64,000 nucleotides of DNA, taken from the NCBI RefSeq assembly GCF_040412425.1, contig NC_089767.1, positions 2,177,969 to 2,241,968 on the forward strand, read 5' to 3'. Below the pieces are notes generated by a model. That model had not been told where the DNA came from and ran no database searches. It saw only the letters and a program-made list of their open reading frames with translations. This stretch comes from Macrobrachium rosenbergii. Lineage: Eukaryota > Arthropoda > Malacostraca > Decapoda > Palaemonidae. The stretch's first letter is position 1; each line of letters starts with the position of its first letter. Both the position numbers and the translations under genes were made by a program. Below, in pieces: positions 22,248-33,500 of the stretch.

Positions 22248-23966
22248 TTCACAGCATTACAAGTATGCAGTTACAGGAATATCTACCTGTACCTTCAAAA
22301 CATATGTACGGGAGCATGAAATGCCTGGGAATATGTTTATGAGTTTTGAAAGTGCATGTATAAATCCATAAACAGCATGGAGAGACAGGTGGATTTCTAG
22401 AATGAATTTTAAGACTTGGACCAGTGTTGCAGTGTTATAAAGTGCAAATTTGATGCAAGTCAGCATTAATAATGTCAAACTGGATTTTTCCCCAGGTAAT
22501 GCTCTCCTTCGTCGTCTAGTCCGCACTGGTGTTTTGGAGGAAAGCAGAATGAAGCTCGATTACGTGTTGGGTTTAAAGCCAGAGGACTTTTTGGAAAGGC
22601 GCTTGCAAACACAGGTTTTCAAATTAGGTCTTGCTAAGAGTATTCACCATGCTCGTGTACTAATCAAGCAAGGACACATCAGGTATGTAACGAATTTCAG
22701 GCTGTAAACCTTCCAGTGTGCGATATGGATAACATAGGAGATAGACTATTATGGCAATGCAATGGGAAACTGGGTTGCATTTGTAGTATTTTGAGGAAGT
22801 AGTGTACTAGTGTAAGTTTTTCCCAATTAGGATTTTTTTCACTGCCAGGTAATTTGGAGTTCAGTAATTTCCTACAATTGCTCATGATTTTTGGGGTTTG
22901 GGAATACTGCAGTTGTAGGTTTTAGCACTGACATGGACTAACAAAAAAAGCTCTTTGTATCTTTATAAAGCCCATAGTAAGCTACAGAAGGTTAGGTTAG
23001 CTCATATTATTTGTACATATATGATTCTTCATGTACTGGAGTGGTTAAACCAGAAATGAGTATTTTGCCTAGGTCACTTCAGTAAACTACTACTGTTTCG
23101 TAACCTTAAATTGGATGAATTTTTAATAATAAAATAATGTTCCCTTGTTATGAATAGAGTTTAACACAAATAAAAACTGAATTGGTTGTAGTTCATTATG
23201 ATGTAAGTGGTTTATTGGTTGTAGTTCATTATGATGTAAATGGTTTTCCTCTGAATATCGAAAGGTTTCTGCCTTTAACTCGAGTTGTTTGACTATATTT
23301 ATTTTTGGAGAAGATTCACTAGCTATTTACAGTTTATTTTTAGAGAAGATTCACTAGCTATTTACAGTGGTACCATTTATTTACAGCTGAATGGTATAGC
23401 AGTTGTTCCATTAAATCATGTTCCTGAAGACCAATTGACTAGGTATATCCTAGCAATGTCTTTACTATCTTTCGTGAAAAGTCCTTGCAACAAGTATGTC
23501 TGGCATGAAGTTATCATCATAGAGGTGATAACTGGTAACCACTTGTAAGAAGTATTCATCAAGGCCACTTGTCTAGGTATATCCTAGCTACGCCTTTAGT
23601 TGAGGTGATCTTGAATTGATTTTGGTAAGCTGATTCTTGCCATTTAACTTTTTTTTTAAACTTGTACTAGGCGTACTGTAGAGTTGTAAATGCTTCTGAA
23701 ATGTCCTTCAGAAGTTGTTGGAGATACGAAGATGGTTTGTTAACGTATCCATTTTCTCTTTTTCAGAGTTCGCAAACAAGTCGTGAATGTCCCCTCTTTC
23801 ATTGTGAGGTTGGATTCTCAGAAGCATATTGACTTCTCGCTTAAGAGTCCCTTCGGTGGTGGCCGTCCTGGCCGTGTCAAGAGGAAGAATGCTCGCAGAG
23901 GTGGAGCCAAGAATGAAGATGGTAGTGGTGATGATGAGTAGACATTGAATTGTCAATTCCAATAAA
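11690..23966 (+). CDS. RpS9: Ribosomal protein S9 (uS4) gene, complete, five exons
   Basis: Encodes the 40S subunit protein S9 (uS4), which binds 18S rRNA and takes part in small-subunit assembly and decoding fidelity. Coding exons 11902-11994, 17485-17614, 22496-22682 and 23767-23941 total 585 nt, that is 194 residues plus stop, the usual eukaryotic S9 length. Introns are GT-AG with phases 0, 1 and 2. Recognisable family segments are [65 protein letters not shown] (S4 RNA-binding region) and a basic/acidic tail ending DDE. The N-terminus beginning MVNHRI resembles insect S9 more than vertebrate S9. The frame is intact, so this is a functional intron-containing gene, not a retrocopy. Introns of about 5.5, 4.9 and 1.1 kb are filled with transposons and minisatellites. 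Confidence 0.97.
11902..11994 (+). CDS. RpS9: RpS9 coding exon 1 (start codon exon)
   Basis: 31 codons from an ATG placed directly after the splice acceptor at 11900-11901 and followed by donor GTGAGT. The intron that follows is phase 0. Encodes the S9 N-terminus, including the family motif TPRRPFEK. Confidence 0.96.
12331..12450 (+). repeat. ~34-bp minisatellite in RpS9 intron 2
   Basis: Four units of TTTTTACAGTTGAAAG(T/G)AAG. Each unit looks like an acceptor plus a donor around a few bases. Confidence 0.8.
13018..13285 (+). repeat. ~300-bp dispersed SINE-like family (family S), copy
   Basis: Head GTGCACCTCATGCAGTGCAC (a hairpin), CCCCTAGCTGCA, then the tail TGAATAACCTCATAGGTCCC and CTTGGCCTTTG. 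Lies in RpS9 intron 2. The same family recurs at least 13 times in the window. Confidence 0.85.
13664..14475 (+). repeat. Family S copy split by a hAT-like MITE
   Basis: The head is at 13664-13700 and the rest at 14233-14475. Removing 13701-14232 and one target copy restores a normal family S element. Confidence 0.85.
13693..14240. mobile_element. 532-bp hAT-like MITE nested in a family S repeat
   Basis: The element at 13701-14232 has ends CAGGGTAGCCAT and ATGGCAACCCTG (inverted). It is flanked by GGTGCACC (13693-13700) and GGTGCACT (14233-14240), an 8-bp target duplication with one mismatch. Several TCGTAC motifs sit near both ends. CAGGG ends plus an 8-bp duplication point to hAT. No transposase is present. 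Confidence 0.85.
15372..15712 (+). repeat. 49-bp minisatellite, seven units
   Basis: The unit starts GATATTGGGTTGAAGTCTCA and ends GTTAGCCTTTAA; spacing is exactly 49 bp in the first units. Lies in RpS9 intron 2. Confidence 0.9.
16995..17110 (+). repeat. Dispersed repeat shared with 42160-42260
   Basis: Both contain AAAATGGG...TGTT(C/T)AGTAC, GCCCCTTGGG and an AT-rich ACATAAAACATAAA stretch. Family unknown. Confidence 0.55.
17485..17614 (+). CDS. RpS9: RpS9 coding exon 2
   Basis: 130 nt between acceptor ATAG and donor GTAAGA; begins in phase 0 and ends in phase 1. Encodes [14 protein letters not shown] through the ARRLFQ segment. No stop or frameshift. Confidence 0.96.
17716..17955 (+). repeat. 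Family S copy, 3'-truncated
   Basis: Head TGTGCACCTCATGCGGTGTA and body are present; the copy stops before the usual tail. Lies in RpS9 intron 3. Confidence 0.8.
18515..20291 (+). pseudogene. Tigger/Jerky-type (pogo superfamily) transposase, dead copy
   Basis: Starts at a good context (CCACCATGG) with [13 protein letters not shown]. In shifting frames it then shows a helix-turn-helix piece [37 protein letters not shown] (first catalytic Asp), the PFKIL segment, [17 protein letters not shown] and a C-terminus [10 protein letters not shown]. These match the order of Tigger transposases (CENP-B-like DNA binding, then DDE). Many stops and frame breaks mean it is inactive. It lies in RpS9 intron 3. 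Confidence 0.8.
19731..19870 (+). repeat. 48-bp triplication inside the Tigger relic
   Basis: GCAAGATTTTAAAAT...CTCTAAATTGAATGTGAG occurs three times at 48-bp spacing, so the reading frame is kept. Confidence 0.8.
20694..21480. repeat. Inverted repeat with ~135-bp arms
   Basis: 20694-20826 and 21341-21480 are mirror copies (GGCTAGATTGGAAGGA; GCAGGCCT(T/C)GCACTCAAACG). The spacer of about 510 bp holds a Tigger-like terminus (ACAGGTTCACACTCCTTTAT at about 21014). Confidence 0.75.
22496..22682 (+). CDS. RpS9: RpS9 coding exon 3 (S4 RNA-binding region)
   Basis: 187 nt after acceptor CCCCAG. The first two bases complete a Gly codon, and the exon ends in phase 2 before GTATGT. It covers [13 protein letters not shown], the [17 protein letters not shown] block and [12 protein letters not shown]. 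The GQGHIR-like stretch reads KQGHIR, where most S9 proteins have RQRHIR, a small substitution. Confidence 0.96.
23185..23365. repeat. Two short direct duplications in RpS9 intron 4
   Basis: GGTTGTAGTTCATTATGATG is repeated at 32-bp spacing. GAGAAGATTCACTAGCTATT is repeated at 33-bp spacing. Confidence 0.8.
23767..23941 (+). CDS. RpS9: RpS9 coding exon 4 and stop
   Basis: 175 nt after acceptor TTTTTCAG. The first base completes an Arg codon; the stop is TAG at 23939-23941. Encodes [20 protein letters not shown] and a Gly/Lys/Arg-rich then acidic tail typical of S9. Confidence 0.96.
23961..23966 (+). terminator. RpS9: RpS9 polyadenylation signal AATAAA
   Basis: AATAAA lies 20 nt after the stop codon, giving a very short 3'UTR as is usual for ribosomal protein mRNAs. 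Confidence 0.8.
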
Positions 23967-23998
23967 ATTATGATGGAATTGAGTTGGGAGTATAAGTA

Positions 23999-24140
23999 TC
24001 CTTGAATTTTGCACAAAAGTAGAGTTGAATTTTGCACAAAAGTAGAGAGTTGAATTTTGCACAAAAGTAGAGAGTTGAATTTTGCCCAAAAGAAGAGAGT
24101 TGAATTTTGGACATAAGTAGAGAGTTGAAATTTGCAATTA
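23999..24140 (+). repeat. RpS9: ~25-bp tandem repeat just after RpS9
   Basis: Six units of GTTGAATTTTGCACAAAAGT with AGAGA spacers begin about 35 bp beyond the AATAAA. Confidence 0.85.
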
Positions 24141-24144
24141 ATTG

Positions 24145-25350
24145 TAAGTATAATTGGTTGACCTCATCTCAGCCATTTCCTGCACAAGAGTACTCTGTTG
24201 ATCATCAGCCAGTGTGGTTGGGTGTATAACCTTCTGCAAGAGCCATCGTGTTCTTGTTCTCTTATGTGTTCTCTCAATGGGATTACTGTGAAGAATGTAT
24301 GTTAGTGTGGAAAATTTGTCGTCATTCTAGTTACCATTGAAAGGCTGTTTGATGCCTGTTAAGGAAATTAAATTGCCAGTATAAATTGTGTTTAAGAAAG
24401 CAAATCTTAAGCAATAAGAATCTTGCATCGACAGGTCATATCAGCAAAGCTTGGGCTGCTTTTTGTATAGAATGGATTAATAGCTCGATAAAAAGTACTT
24501 GATTTATAGGCAATTCAAAATCTGCTAGTGGGAAATCTTAAAATGTCAATGATGTAAATTTGATGTCTTAAAAATTTCATTTAGTTGAAATCATCCTTTA
24601 GGTTCTAGGTTTGGGATCTTGCAATTGCTGCATAATCTAAAGTCTGAGTTCAGATTACCTGTTCAACTGTTAATCTTCCCTACCAAATAATATTAAATGT
24701 AATCATCTCCCATGAAAATATAAATCACAAAAAAGCTCTAGAGTGAGGCACCTCCCTTGAGTCAAAGTGTCTCCATCTACTGACTACCCAGACAGATTTT
24801 AAGTAATTTAGATTTAATGAGAAATGTAGTGTCACCCTTGTTAATTTCTACGACCAGAAAAGTTGCCTTGAATTTCATGCAGCTATTTTTAGCTACTAAA
24901 ATTTAAAAAATAGGGTGATTATTTTACAAGCCTGGTGTTGGGGATGGAGTAAGAAGTCTAGATGAATTTTAGGGTACATTTCAAAGGAGCCTCAAATTGA
25001 TGAGGGCAATTTGACTAATCAGATTCATAAAATGCAAGGCAATAACTATTCATTATCAGGATTTTGCTGTGACTCCAAAGCAGAGGTATCAAAGGTTATA
25101 TAGTGTTAGGTACCAGCACATGAAGGCATACTTGTGACCGAGACAGGTAAGTTTGCTTAGCAAATGGCAGGAGAATTGTTTACAGTTAGATACTTGGTAT
25201 TATGTCAAGACATTTTAACCAAGTATTAGAAAGTTGGCAAATAATGCTTGGTAACAGCAGGGGGGACTGGCTACAAAGAATGGTGTCTCCATGGAGCCAT
25301 GCCCAGTAATTGGGATTTTTTTTTTTTGCTTCAGTGATTTGGGCAGGTGG
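24145..25350. other. Intergenic sequence after RpS9
   Basis: No gene, RNA or repeat recognised. The stop exon of the convergent CCHamide gene could lie here or up to 30388. Confidence 0.5.
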
Positions 25351-25351
25351 C

Positions 25352-25560
25352 TCGTCCCTTTTACTGTACCTCCATTCATATTCTTATCCACCTTGCTATG
25401 CACCCTCTTCCAACAATTGTTTCATAGTGCAATTGCGATCATAGTGCAATTGCGAGGTTTTCGTCTGTTATACCTTTCAAACCTTTATGCTCGCAGCTTT
25501 CTTTTCAGCGCTGATTTACCTCCTAGCTCCCAGCACTTGGCCTTTGGCTTAAATATTATA
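25352..25560 (+). repeat. Family S copy, head missing
   Basis: Runs from CCTTTTACTGTACCTCCATT to CACTTGGCCTTTGGC. A short internal duplication repeats CATAGTGCAATTGCGA. Confidence 0.75.
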
Positions 25561-25916
25561 CCTATTGTCTGTTCCATGTGGATTGTCCATGGTTTCTCAA
25601 TGGCTGGTGCGCACTGCCCTCTTAGATTGACTAGACCCCTTGATTATAAGGCATTTGTTAGATTGAGTGTCCCGTCCGGGGATCTGAGAGAGACTCCGGT
25701 CCTAAGGCTCTTGATGGGAACAGTAGATGCATTCTCACCAAGGTTTGTGGAGAGAATTTAAACAACTTGAGTTGTGCCTTTAAATTTGGTACCAAAGTTG
25801 CTCAAGTTTAACTTGAAATCTTACTAGTATGTTTAGTGTCACTGACTCTGGTAATGATAATATTTAGATAAAACCCATTCACTTACTCTTGATGTTTCAG
25901 ATCTAGAAAGTACACA

Positions 25917-26304
25917 TACAGTAAACCCCCCATATTTGCGGTCTCACTATTCGCCGACTCATATTCGCAGATTTCTCAGTGGAACATATCTACCCATTAT
26001 TCGCGGAAAACTTGCCCATTCACGGTATTTTTCACTGAGAAATATTCACTAATTACAGTGTTTTCTTATTTTCATGACTTAAGTGCACTTTTTGTGATAA
26101 AACTTAAAATACTCAGGTATAAGCTTTTTTTTTTTTTTTTGACAAAATAGGGAGTTTGACGTTTTTAGAGGAGTTTAAGCAGTTTTATAGCTATTTTGGG
26201 GAGGGTTTTCCCATTCGAACGGTTTATTATATCTTCACTACTGATTGCCCGGAGATTTGAATGAAACAAATGATAATTAATTGCAAATAAGGGGGTTTAC
26301 TGTA
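25917..26304. mobile_element. 384-bp TA-flanked MITE (Tc1/mariner-pogo type)
   Basis: Ends CAGTAAACCCCC and GGGGGTTTACTG are inverted and flanked by TA on both sides. The sequence next to the left end reads CATATTTGCGG, and the right end mirrors it as GCAAATAAGG. The interior is AT-rich with no ORF. Confidence 0.85.
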
Positions 26305-26390
26305 TATTGTATCTTCACTACTGATTGCCCGTTTAAACCATTTTATGAGATTTCAAAAGTGAATGAAACAAAGGATAATTAATTGCAATA
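26230..26390 (+). repeat. Duplicated segment across the right MITE end
   Basis: ATCTTCACTACTGATTGCCC...GAATGAAACAAA(T/G)GATAATTAATTGCAA occurs once inside the element and once directly after it. Confidence 0.75.
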
Positions 26391-27104
26391 TCTCCACTAT
26401 CTTTTATTGTTTCATACTACATGTATGACAAAAATTGTTTTTGCATTAAGACGTCCTCCAGTATTTTTTATGAATATAAGATGTTTCTTCAACATTTTTT
26501 AATATAAATTATGTTCTTGTACAGTGTTTGTCAACAAGGTTATATATCCACTAACTTGAAATTCAGCCTCTTATATAATAACATGTTTTGAGTCAGTTTA
26601 TATATAACAAGTGTAGTGTACAGCATTTGGAAGTTATTGAATTCAGTAAGGTACTTTATCACTCAAAAAGCAGATGCAAGAATTCCCAGACGTCTCTTGC
26701 TGAAGTTTCACAGTTCACCGCTTCCTCCAGGACTGAAAAAGGAAATATTAAATTGATACTGATTTACAGTAATTAAAGTACTGTACATGTACAGTGTAAT
26801 TTAATGTAAGAGTTGGGTAAAGGCACAGAGTTCAATCACTTATCACTAACACGACTGCTTTTCTTACATCACTACAGTAAATTGTGTAGGTCATACAAGG
26901 TATTAGGTTTAATTTTGAGCTAGAGTAATAAGTCTCTCCCTTGCAAAATGCCATCTAACACCCACCTTCCATAAAGGAAGTTGGAATCATACCAGCTTGT
27001 TTACCTAACTATCAATCCTAAAGTGAGGTACTAATTTGATTGAAATGCTATGAATTGGGTTGCTGATGGGTCACGAATTTTGGTAAAACTCACTGGTATG
27101 CATG

Positions 27105-27235
27105 GTGTGCAGCCTGCCCAAGTAGGCCTTGGTTACTGTACAAGTAGTTACCATTAGGTTCCAGCTTCTTATATGACCTGTATGAGCCTGCTGGTAGTGC
27201 CCTTATTTTTCGTTTAGGTCGTAGCTTTGACCCTG
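27105..27235 (+). repeat. Degenerate copy of the tRNA-derived SINE
   Basis: It shares CAGCCTGCCC, TTCCAGCTTCTTATATGACC and a decayed tRNA-like part with 9526-9668. Confidence 0.6.
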
Positions 27236-27304
27236 TTTGCCACTAGTGTGAATCTTTTCAAAATACATTTTGTCCTAGAAACAACATTTTCCTTACGGGA
27301 AGCT

Positions 27305-27308
<4 letters not shown>

Positions 27309-27345
<37 letters not shown>
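27309..27345. repeat. Poly(A) tract
   Basis: About 37 A on the + strand. It could mark an old retrotransposed tail; no source recognised. Confidence 0.8.
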
Positions 27346-27348
<3 letters not shown>

Positions 27349-27649
27349 GCCAGCAGTAGGCAAGTGTTGGGGTGAGATAACACCCAATCTCATCCCAATC
27401 ACAATTGTCAGCCTTTTTCTTCTTCTTCAGCTGCACTCATGTCAAGGTTTATCTGCTACTGCACTTTTTTACACTGGCTGTTCCCATTAAAGATTGTGGG
27501 TTTCCTTTTGGAGACTAAAATTGTGAACAACTCCAGTCTCTTGGAGGGTTTTGAGTACATGGGTATGTACAAATGATATCCGAGTCTCCTTTTCTGAAGT
27601 ATGGTCAGCTTAAATATCTAGTCATTTCTTTTGTGCCTCCCCTTCTATG

Positions 27650-27780
27650 TAGGATCATCTAGATATCTTGGGTTACTGCTGGGATTCTTACATATAAGTT
27701 GTGCTTCAGCGTAGGATCATCTAGATATCTTGGGTTATTGACAGCTGGGATTCTTGCATATAAGTTGTGCATTAGCATAA
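27650..27780. repeat. ~60-bp direct duplication
   Basis: TAGGATCATCTAGATATCTT...GCTGGGATTCTT(A/G)CATATAAGTTGTGC occurs twice in tandem. Confidence 0.8.
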
Positions 27781-27979
27781 GTGAGGGTTTTTCCTCTTGT
27801 AAAATTTCCTGGTAAAGCTGGGATTGAACATATGGGATAGGACTAAAAGGTTTTGTGGTAAGTGGCCCCTTGCATACCAACTGATCCAAACCATTCAAGA
27901 CCTTGATAAAACGGGAAAACTTCGAGAGAAAAGCAGGCCCACATAAAATGACAAGTCTGTCCAACATTTATGAACCAAT

Positions 27980-29345
27980 ATCTTTAAAGCAAAATTTCAC
28001 CTTTTCCTTGGAAGACAAATTTTCAATGTGAAATATTTTTTCGAGTTCACATACACTGGAGTACCCAAAATTTCCCAAGTGGGCAAGGGAAACCAACTGA
28101 TATGAAGCACAAATGCTAAAAAATTTGTTATGAAAACAAAAGTAATGTATTCCTCATAAAAATTATACTTCAAACCTCTTAGGAGTACATTTTACTGCGT
28201 TACCACTTAGGTCTATGCTTTTTAATTTCACACTATCCAATGGCATTTACTTCAGTTTTACTTCAGCCTTACCCAGTTAAGACAAATTTTGTTTCTACTT
28301 ATGTGATCTCCAAAAATATCACCATTTATTCCATTATTCTCTGTAAATGTCAATACTTATAGATTGAAGGTACTGGTTTGTAAAACCCTGGAAGAACTTG
28401 TAATTGCTTTGGTCTTGGTCTCCTCTCAGAAGTTCTTTTGTGATTTGATGAAACATTGAGGAAAAATTGCTCAAGAAATTCAGCCGGAATGTGGTTGAAG
28501 TTCCCTGAAACTGTTTTACCAGCTTGGGGCAAATTAAGGGTAAAGCCTTATGTATCATTAACAAGGTTTACTACTTGCTAACTGTATAGACGTAAAGATG
28601 TCTTCTGACAGCTTGAAGTGAATTGCGTATCTGTGAATGGAGAACATACCTAAAGGGAGTGTATAAAAGAACCATACTTTGTTTACCTGGGAGAAAAACT
28701 TGCTGTTTCAAACAAGAACTGCAAGAGAGAATTTTTTTAAGGAAGTCTTTAGCAGTAAGAACAAGGAGCAAACTTTCTCCGGGACAAACGAATGGCTAAC
28801 AGCCTGTCCAAATTCAGCATACATGCAAATGTACTGAAAAAGAAAGAATAAAGCAGAACAAATAATGCTTCATTGTTTATGATTCTAACTAGAGACCTTT
28901 ATAGAAACAGCTGTTAAGTCCTCAAGAAACACCAAACTGAGCTAAATTGCAATATGCTGACAAAAACCTCCAGGATTCCATAAATAAATAAAAATGTTCA
29001 CAGAATGGGAACACATCAGTGGCAGTTGGTGCCTATCACCTCTGGAGCCTTGACCAGCCACTTTTGGTGCAATGCCAGCAGCAGTTAGCACCCAGACCTC
29101 TTTTAGAGTTGAAACCAGTAAATTCTAACAAAAGCAAGAGCATTTTGTATGTGTCGCCTCTGTGAAAGCTAAGATGAGATGGCAAACAGGTCATTAGAAA
29201 AGGGCAAATATGGCTTCCCCTTTGGGAGGCAACATCAGTGACAGACTCTGCAATCATTGGAGATAGCAAAATTGCAGCAGGGAAATCCTCTTCAGCATCC
29301 AAAAGAGCAGGCAATAACTAAGTCAATAAAGAGGATGGTTTTCAA
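27980..29345. other. Unassigned sequence
   Basis: Short - strand open stretches around 28334-28771 and 29036-29314 show no domain. They could include the missing CCHamide end exon, but none has a convincing acceptor in phase 0. Confidence 0.4.
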
Positions 29346-29349
29346 ACTA

Positions 29350-30120
29350 CTCCATCCAAAACCAATCAACAAACTAGTAATGGTTCCAAACATCTCTAGA
29401 ATTTCCTCAATAATCCAGTGTAAGTGTCAGGGACTTAGAGCTGAAGATACTGCCATACACGAATTTTAAGGCAGGTGTATGATTGCAGGAGACATGTTAA
29501 ATGAACAAACATAGTCCAAATGAATGGTTCCCATATAACTGGTTATGATGGAATGGAAAGTTACATTAGCTGCTCACCTGCCTCCAAGATATTCCCACAA
29601 ATTCAACTAAAAGGTAAAAAAGTTCCCTTTATATTCTTCCAAACTAGGTTATGAGAGGAACTGATCACCTTAATTTACAAGCTACTTAGGCCATAATAGC
29701 AGACACCCTTTATGGGGGAAATGTCAAATCAAAAGAATTGTGAGCCTCAATTATTGAAAATGAAGACTGGACTGCTTAATATTGAAGAACCAAAGCTCAT
29801 ATCCACATAGGTGCCTTTTGGTATAAACTGACAATTTGTAGTTACAATGGTAATACTAATAGTTAGCGGGGAAAACAGGTACTGTACTAATGATTGGCTA
29901 CCTGTTCAAATGAGAAAGCAGACGGGAAAATTTAGATTTCAATGAAATAGACAAGCTGATGATTCCATTTAGTGCAATAAGAGAGCAATTGACATATTTT
30001 ACACCACCATGGCATTCTTTCAAGAATGACCTACAGTTCTTAATTTGACTTTAGAGTGAGAGCACAATCACTCACATTGGTGTTTAGGGACTGAAGTCAC
30101 TGACTCTGGCAGAATTCCTA
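29350..30120 (+). pseudogene. Possible LINE endonuclease relic, heavily decayed
   Basis: Near 29400 the translation ISSIIQCKCQGLRAED resembles the start of a LINE AP-endonuclease (IIQWNCxGL). Further fragments such as AIREQLTYFTPPWHSF and LRREPSEL are weakly LINE-like. Many stops. This is a tentative call. Confidence 0.3.
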
Positions 30121-30388
30121 TACGTACTGCTGATGATAGAAGAAAACAATATGTTAAAGTTACGAAGAGAACCAAGCGAACTGTACCACTCTGATACATT
30201 GTTGTAAGAAGAGGAATACATAATTGTATGCAAAATCATTCCTACACTTAGGAAATTTGCACTCTTCATGTAGAGGTCAAAGTAGGAACAATACTTTAAC
30301 TGCATCTTATTTTTCTTTAAGAATCTTTTGTTTTTGTTTGTACAAATCACATAACATTGTTGGTAAAAAAATTATCGTAAGTGCTCAC

Positions 30389-30515
30389 CCGAAGATTAAT
30401 GTAGTTTCTGTTATCATTCCCTTCTTTATGGTGAATCCTGCTTTCCATTTCACGATCCCAATCGCTGTATGTCTCCGGTTCATCTTTAGTGCTTGTGGTC
30501 ATCTCTAGAGCGATT
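30389..30515 (-). CDS. CCHa: CCHamide precursor tail exon (last one seen)
   Basis: 127 nt between acceptor CTTCTTTACAG and donor GTGAGC. The first base completes Arg, then 42 codons encode [20 protein letters not shown] and end NYINLR in phase 0. Reading on into the intron soon meets a stop. The terminal exon was not identified. Confidence 0.78.
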
Positions 30516-33500
30516 CTGTAAAGAAGATGAGTATTAGTAACAAAGATGTAATTGTTCATAAAAAAGGTTGGAAATTTATATACAGGATGGAATTTCTGAG
30601 TAAGTTACAAGCAAAGTCCTCTTGAATATGCCCACTAGGTATTTTAGTTACTGAAACTTGTCAGAAATCTCTGAAAATCTTGATTATGAACACATTTCGG
30701 GCATAATATTCAGGTATGGTGACCTTCCCCTGGCTTCCTAAAAGGAACTGTGGACCAATTTGCCTTTCTGACCGTTTTATATCCTTGGTCATTAGTCTTC
30801 ACTGACGTAACAAACCCAGCAGAATCAAGACCATTGTCTGTTCTACAATTGAAATGCCTTCAACTTTAGTCTAGGTAATTTGCTGATTGCTAAGGTCACT
30901 GGACTACAGCCACTAATGTTGAATTACAGCCAGACAAGATGACTAACGTACATTCCGAAACTGACATTTTTTCAGTTTCCCCGAACATATTTCACAGTAC
31001 AGGCATTCTACCATTTAGACGTGGTGTTTACAATTTTGCTCTCACTTTTATTCCATTCCATGTTGTCTGCCATTTTGAGTTTGTAATGTATCATTTTTGC
31101 AAGTTAATCAAACTATAAAAGCAATAAAAGGGAAACACTATTATTGAATTATGAAAAATCTAAATTGCAGATATACTAAAGGATAACAAACAAAGTATTA
31201 ATTATAAGGTAATTGCTTTGCAAAAAAATTGTAGCATGTCCTTAAATATTTCAAGATTGTGGCCAGTTACTCTCAAGAAATCTTACGTCAGTATTTTCAC
31301 CATATTCCTTACCAAGTTACAACACTAACTGGAGAAACAGAATTCTACAAGCTGAGGGGTTCCAATTGGAAGAGCAACATGTGCTGAAAGGTGATATATG
31401 ATTTTATGAAATTTAAGCTTTCAAGCCAAGCACTTGGCACTGCGGCCATTCAGTCCTTAATTCAGTGAAAAGGATTGAAGTGGTTGGACAGCCAGGTAAA
31501 GCCAGCCAGCAAATAAGAGAGATGAAGTACAAGGATCACGAGGTGGAAATTGGAGAAAACCCCCCACCTGCACTAAAAAGTAATGGTTTGAGGTTAGACA
31601 GCAAGACTGATAAAAGAAGTGGGGATGGAGGTAAAGTAAGAGGGTAAAAAAGTAGGTGCAGCTAGGGGTTGGAAGGATGCTGCAAACACCTTTCAGCTAT
31701 GCTTTCAGTGTACCATGTGTTGCACAGACCGCACTACCCTCCATGATGCCTGGTATGGAAATGCAGAAGTAATGAATCTGACAGAAAAGAGAAACAGACT
31801 AAAATAAAATAGATAACAACAACAAATAAGGGACACCATTATGCTATGTGACACTTGTCAGCCAGGTCACCAAAAACGAATTTGTACAGAGTAGAAAGAA
31901 CATTCCGTAACTTGGTCACAGGTGGAACAACGCCCCCTGGTATAAATCCAAGAAAAATAATAGGCCAAATTATTTAAGTTATCATCGTATCTAATACTAT
32001 ATGGTGGATGGTGCAATCTGGGACGATGTGAATACACAGGACTATTAGAATTACAAATGAGTCAGTTGGTGATGAACAGTAACCAAAACATGGAGTAATG
32101 AAAGAAAAATATTTCCTGTGAATAGACAGGCCTCCATAAATCTTGAAAGACTCTCAGTCTACCAGTTTTTTTTTTGGTACAACAGAAGAGATAAGATAGA
32201 CAATGTGTTTTCTAAAAATGAGTACGAACAAGAATAAAACACAGACTTTCAAATGAGTCCTGGCTGATTTAGCTAGAGATTACATAAATGTGAGCAATGA
32301 GAATTGGATTTCAGTACTTAGTTTCTTTCTGATGCCCTACATGGGACTGGGAGTCTAGGAGAACTGGGGTAAGAGAGATAAGTCTGGGAGAACCTGGGTG
32401 AGAGAGAGAGAATAATACCTGATCCAGGATCCAGTCCTGACTTATCGCCAATAAGATACTGTTTTGGATTGATAGCATAGTACAGTACTGACTTGAATTC
32501 AAAACTCTGTAGTTAAGGCTCATTGACAAAACTTGGTTGAACTAACATAACAGCTTTCTTACGTTTAAACAAGATTGCACATTCTTATAAACACTGACCT
32601 CAGGAGGAAAAACTTTAGAAAAGTGGAAAATATATATTGAAAATGTTCTACTTTTCAACAAAATAGATTTCATATTTAGCTGATGAAATATGCAAGAGTG
32701 GAAATATAAATTAATATTCTCTTTTTATAAAGATTCACTGGTTCATGTGATGTAGGGGGAAGGTGGTGAGAAGTCGATATTTTTAAAAAACAGTCCATGG
32801 GTTAAAAAACAAAGTAGATTTGGGTATCCCCAATGCGTAACTCAAGAATCTCATGAAATTCCTTTTTTTCTGAGTAAGAAAACACTGCTAAAAGCTCTTG
32901 TGATTTAAAAAAATGTGGGACATTATTGCAAAATTGAAAATGTTTTTGACTGGCTGAAAGTAATAATGATGACTTGTAAAGTATTCATTTACTGGACTGT
33001 ACAGACCACCTGTTACCCTTTTGGGAGGGTTACTGCTGTCAATGCACCTCACGTGGTGCATTGTAGGCATTACTTAAGGTTCTTTGCAGTGCGCCTTCGG
33101 CCCCTAGCTGAAACCCCTTTCGTACCTTTTACTGCACCTCCTTTCATATTCTCTTTCGTCTCGATCTTACTTCCCACCCTCTCCTAACAACCGATTCATA
33201 GTGCAACTGCGAGGTTTTCCTCCTGTTACGCCTTTCAAACCTTTTACTGTCAATTTCCATTTCAGCGTTGAATGACCTCATAGGTACCAGTGTTTGGCCT
33301 TTGGCCTAAATTCAGTTCAATTCAGACCACCTGTTGGTGTCCAAACTATCCTCCATGCTCTGGAGTGTACTTAAAATATACTGAGAGGACCTTTAATATG
33401 TAGTTCGATAGTTACAACCAAGGTTATATTTCTGGGTATGGCACTGACCCTTGGATCCACCACATGAAATGGGACACCCCCATCAACTTTATATTATACA

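Noticed and set aside
28310..28345. Acceptor ACATTTACAG followed by a few codons and a stop as the CCHamide end exon
   Set aside because: The phase fits, but so short a tail after any AG is common by chance; no supporting polyadenylation signal was seen close by.
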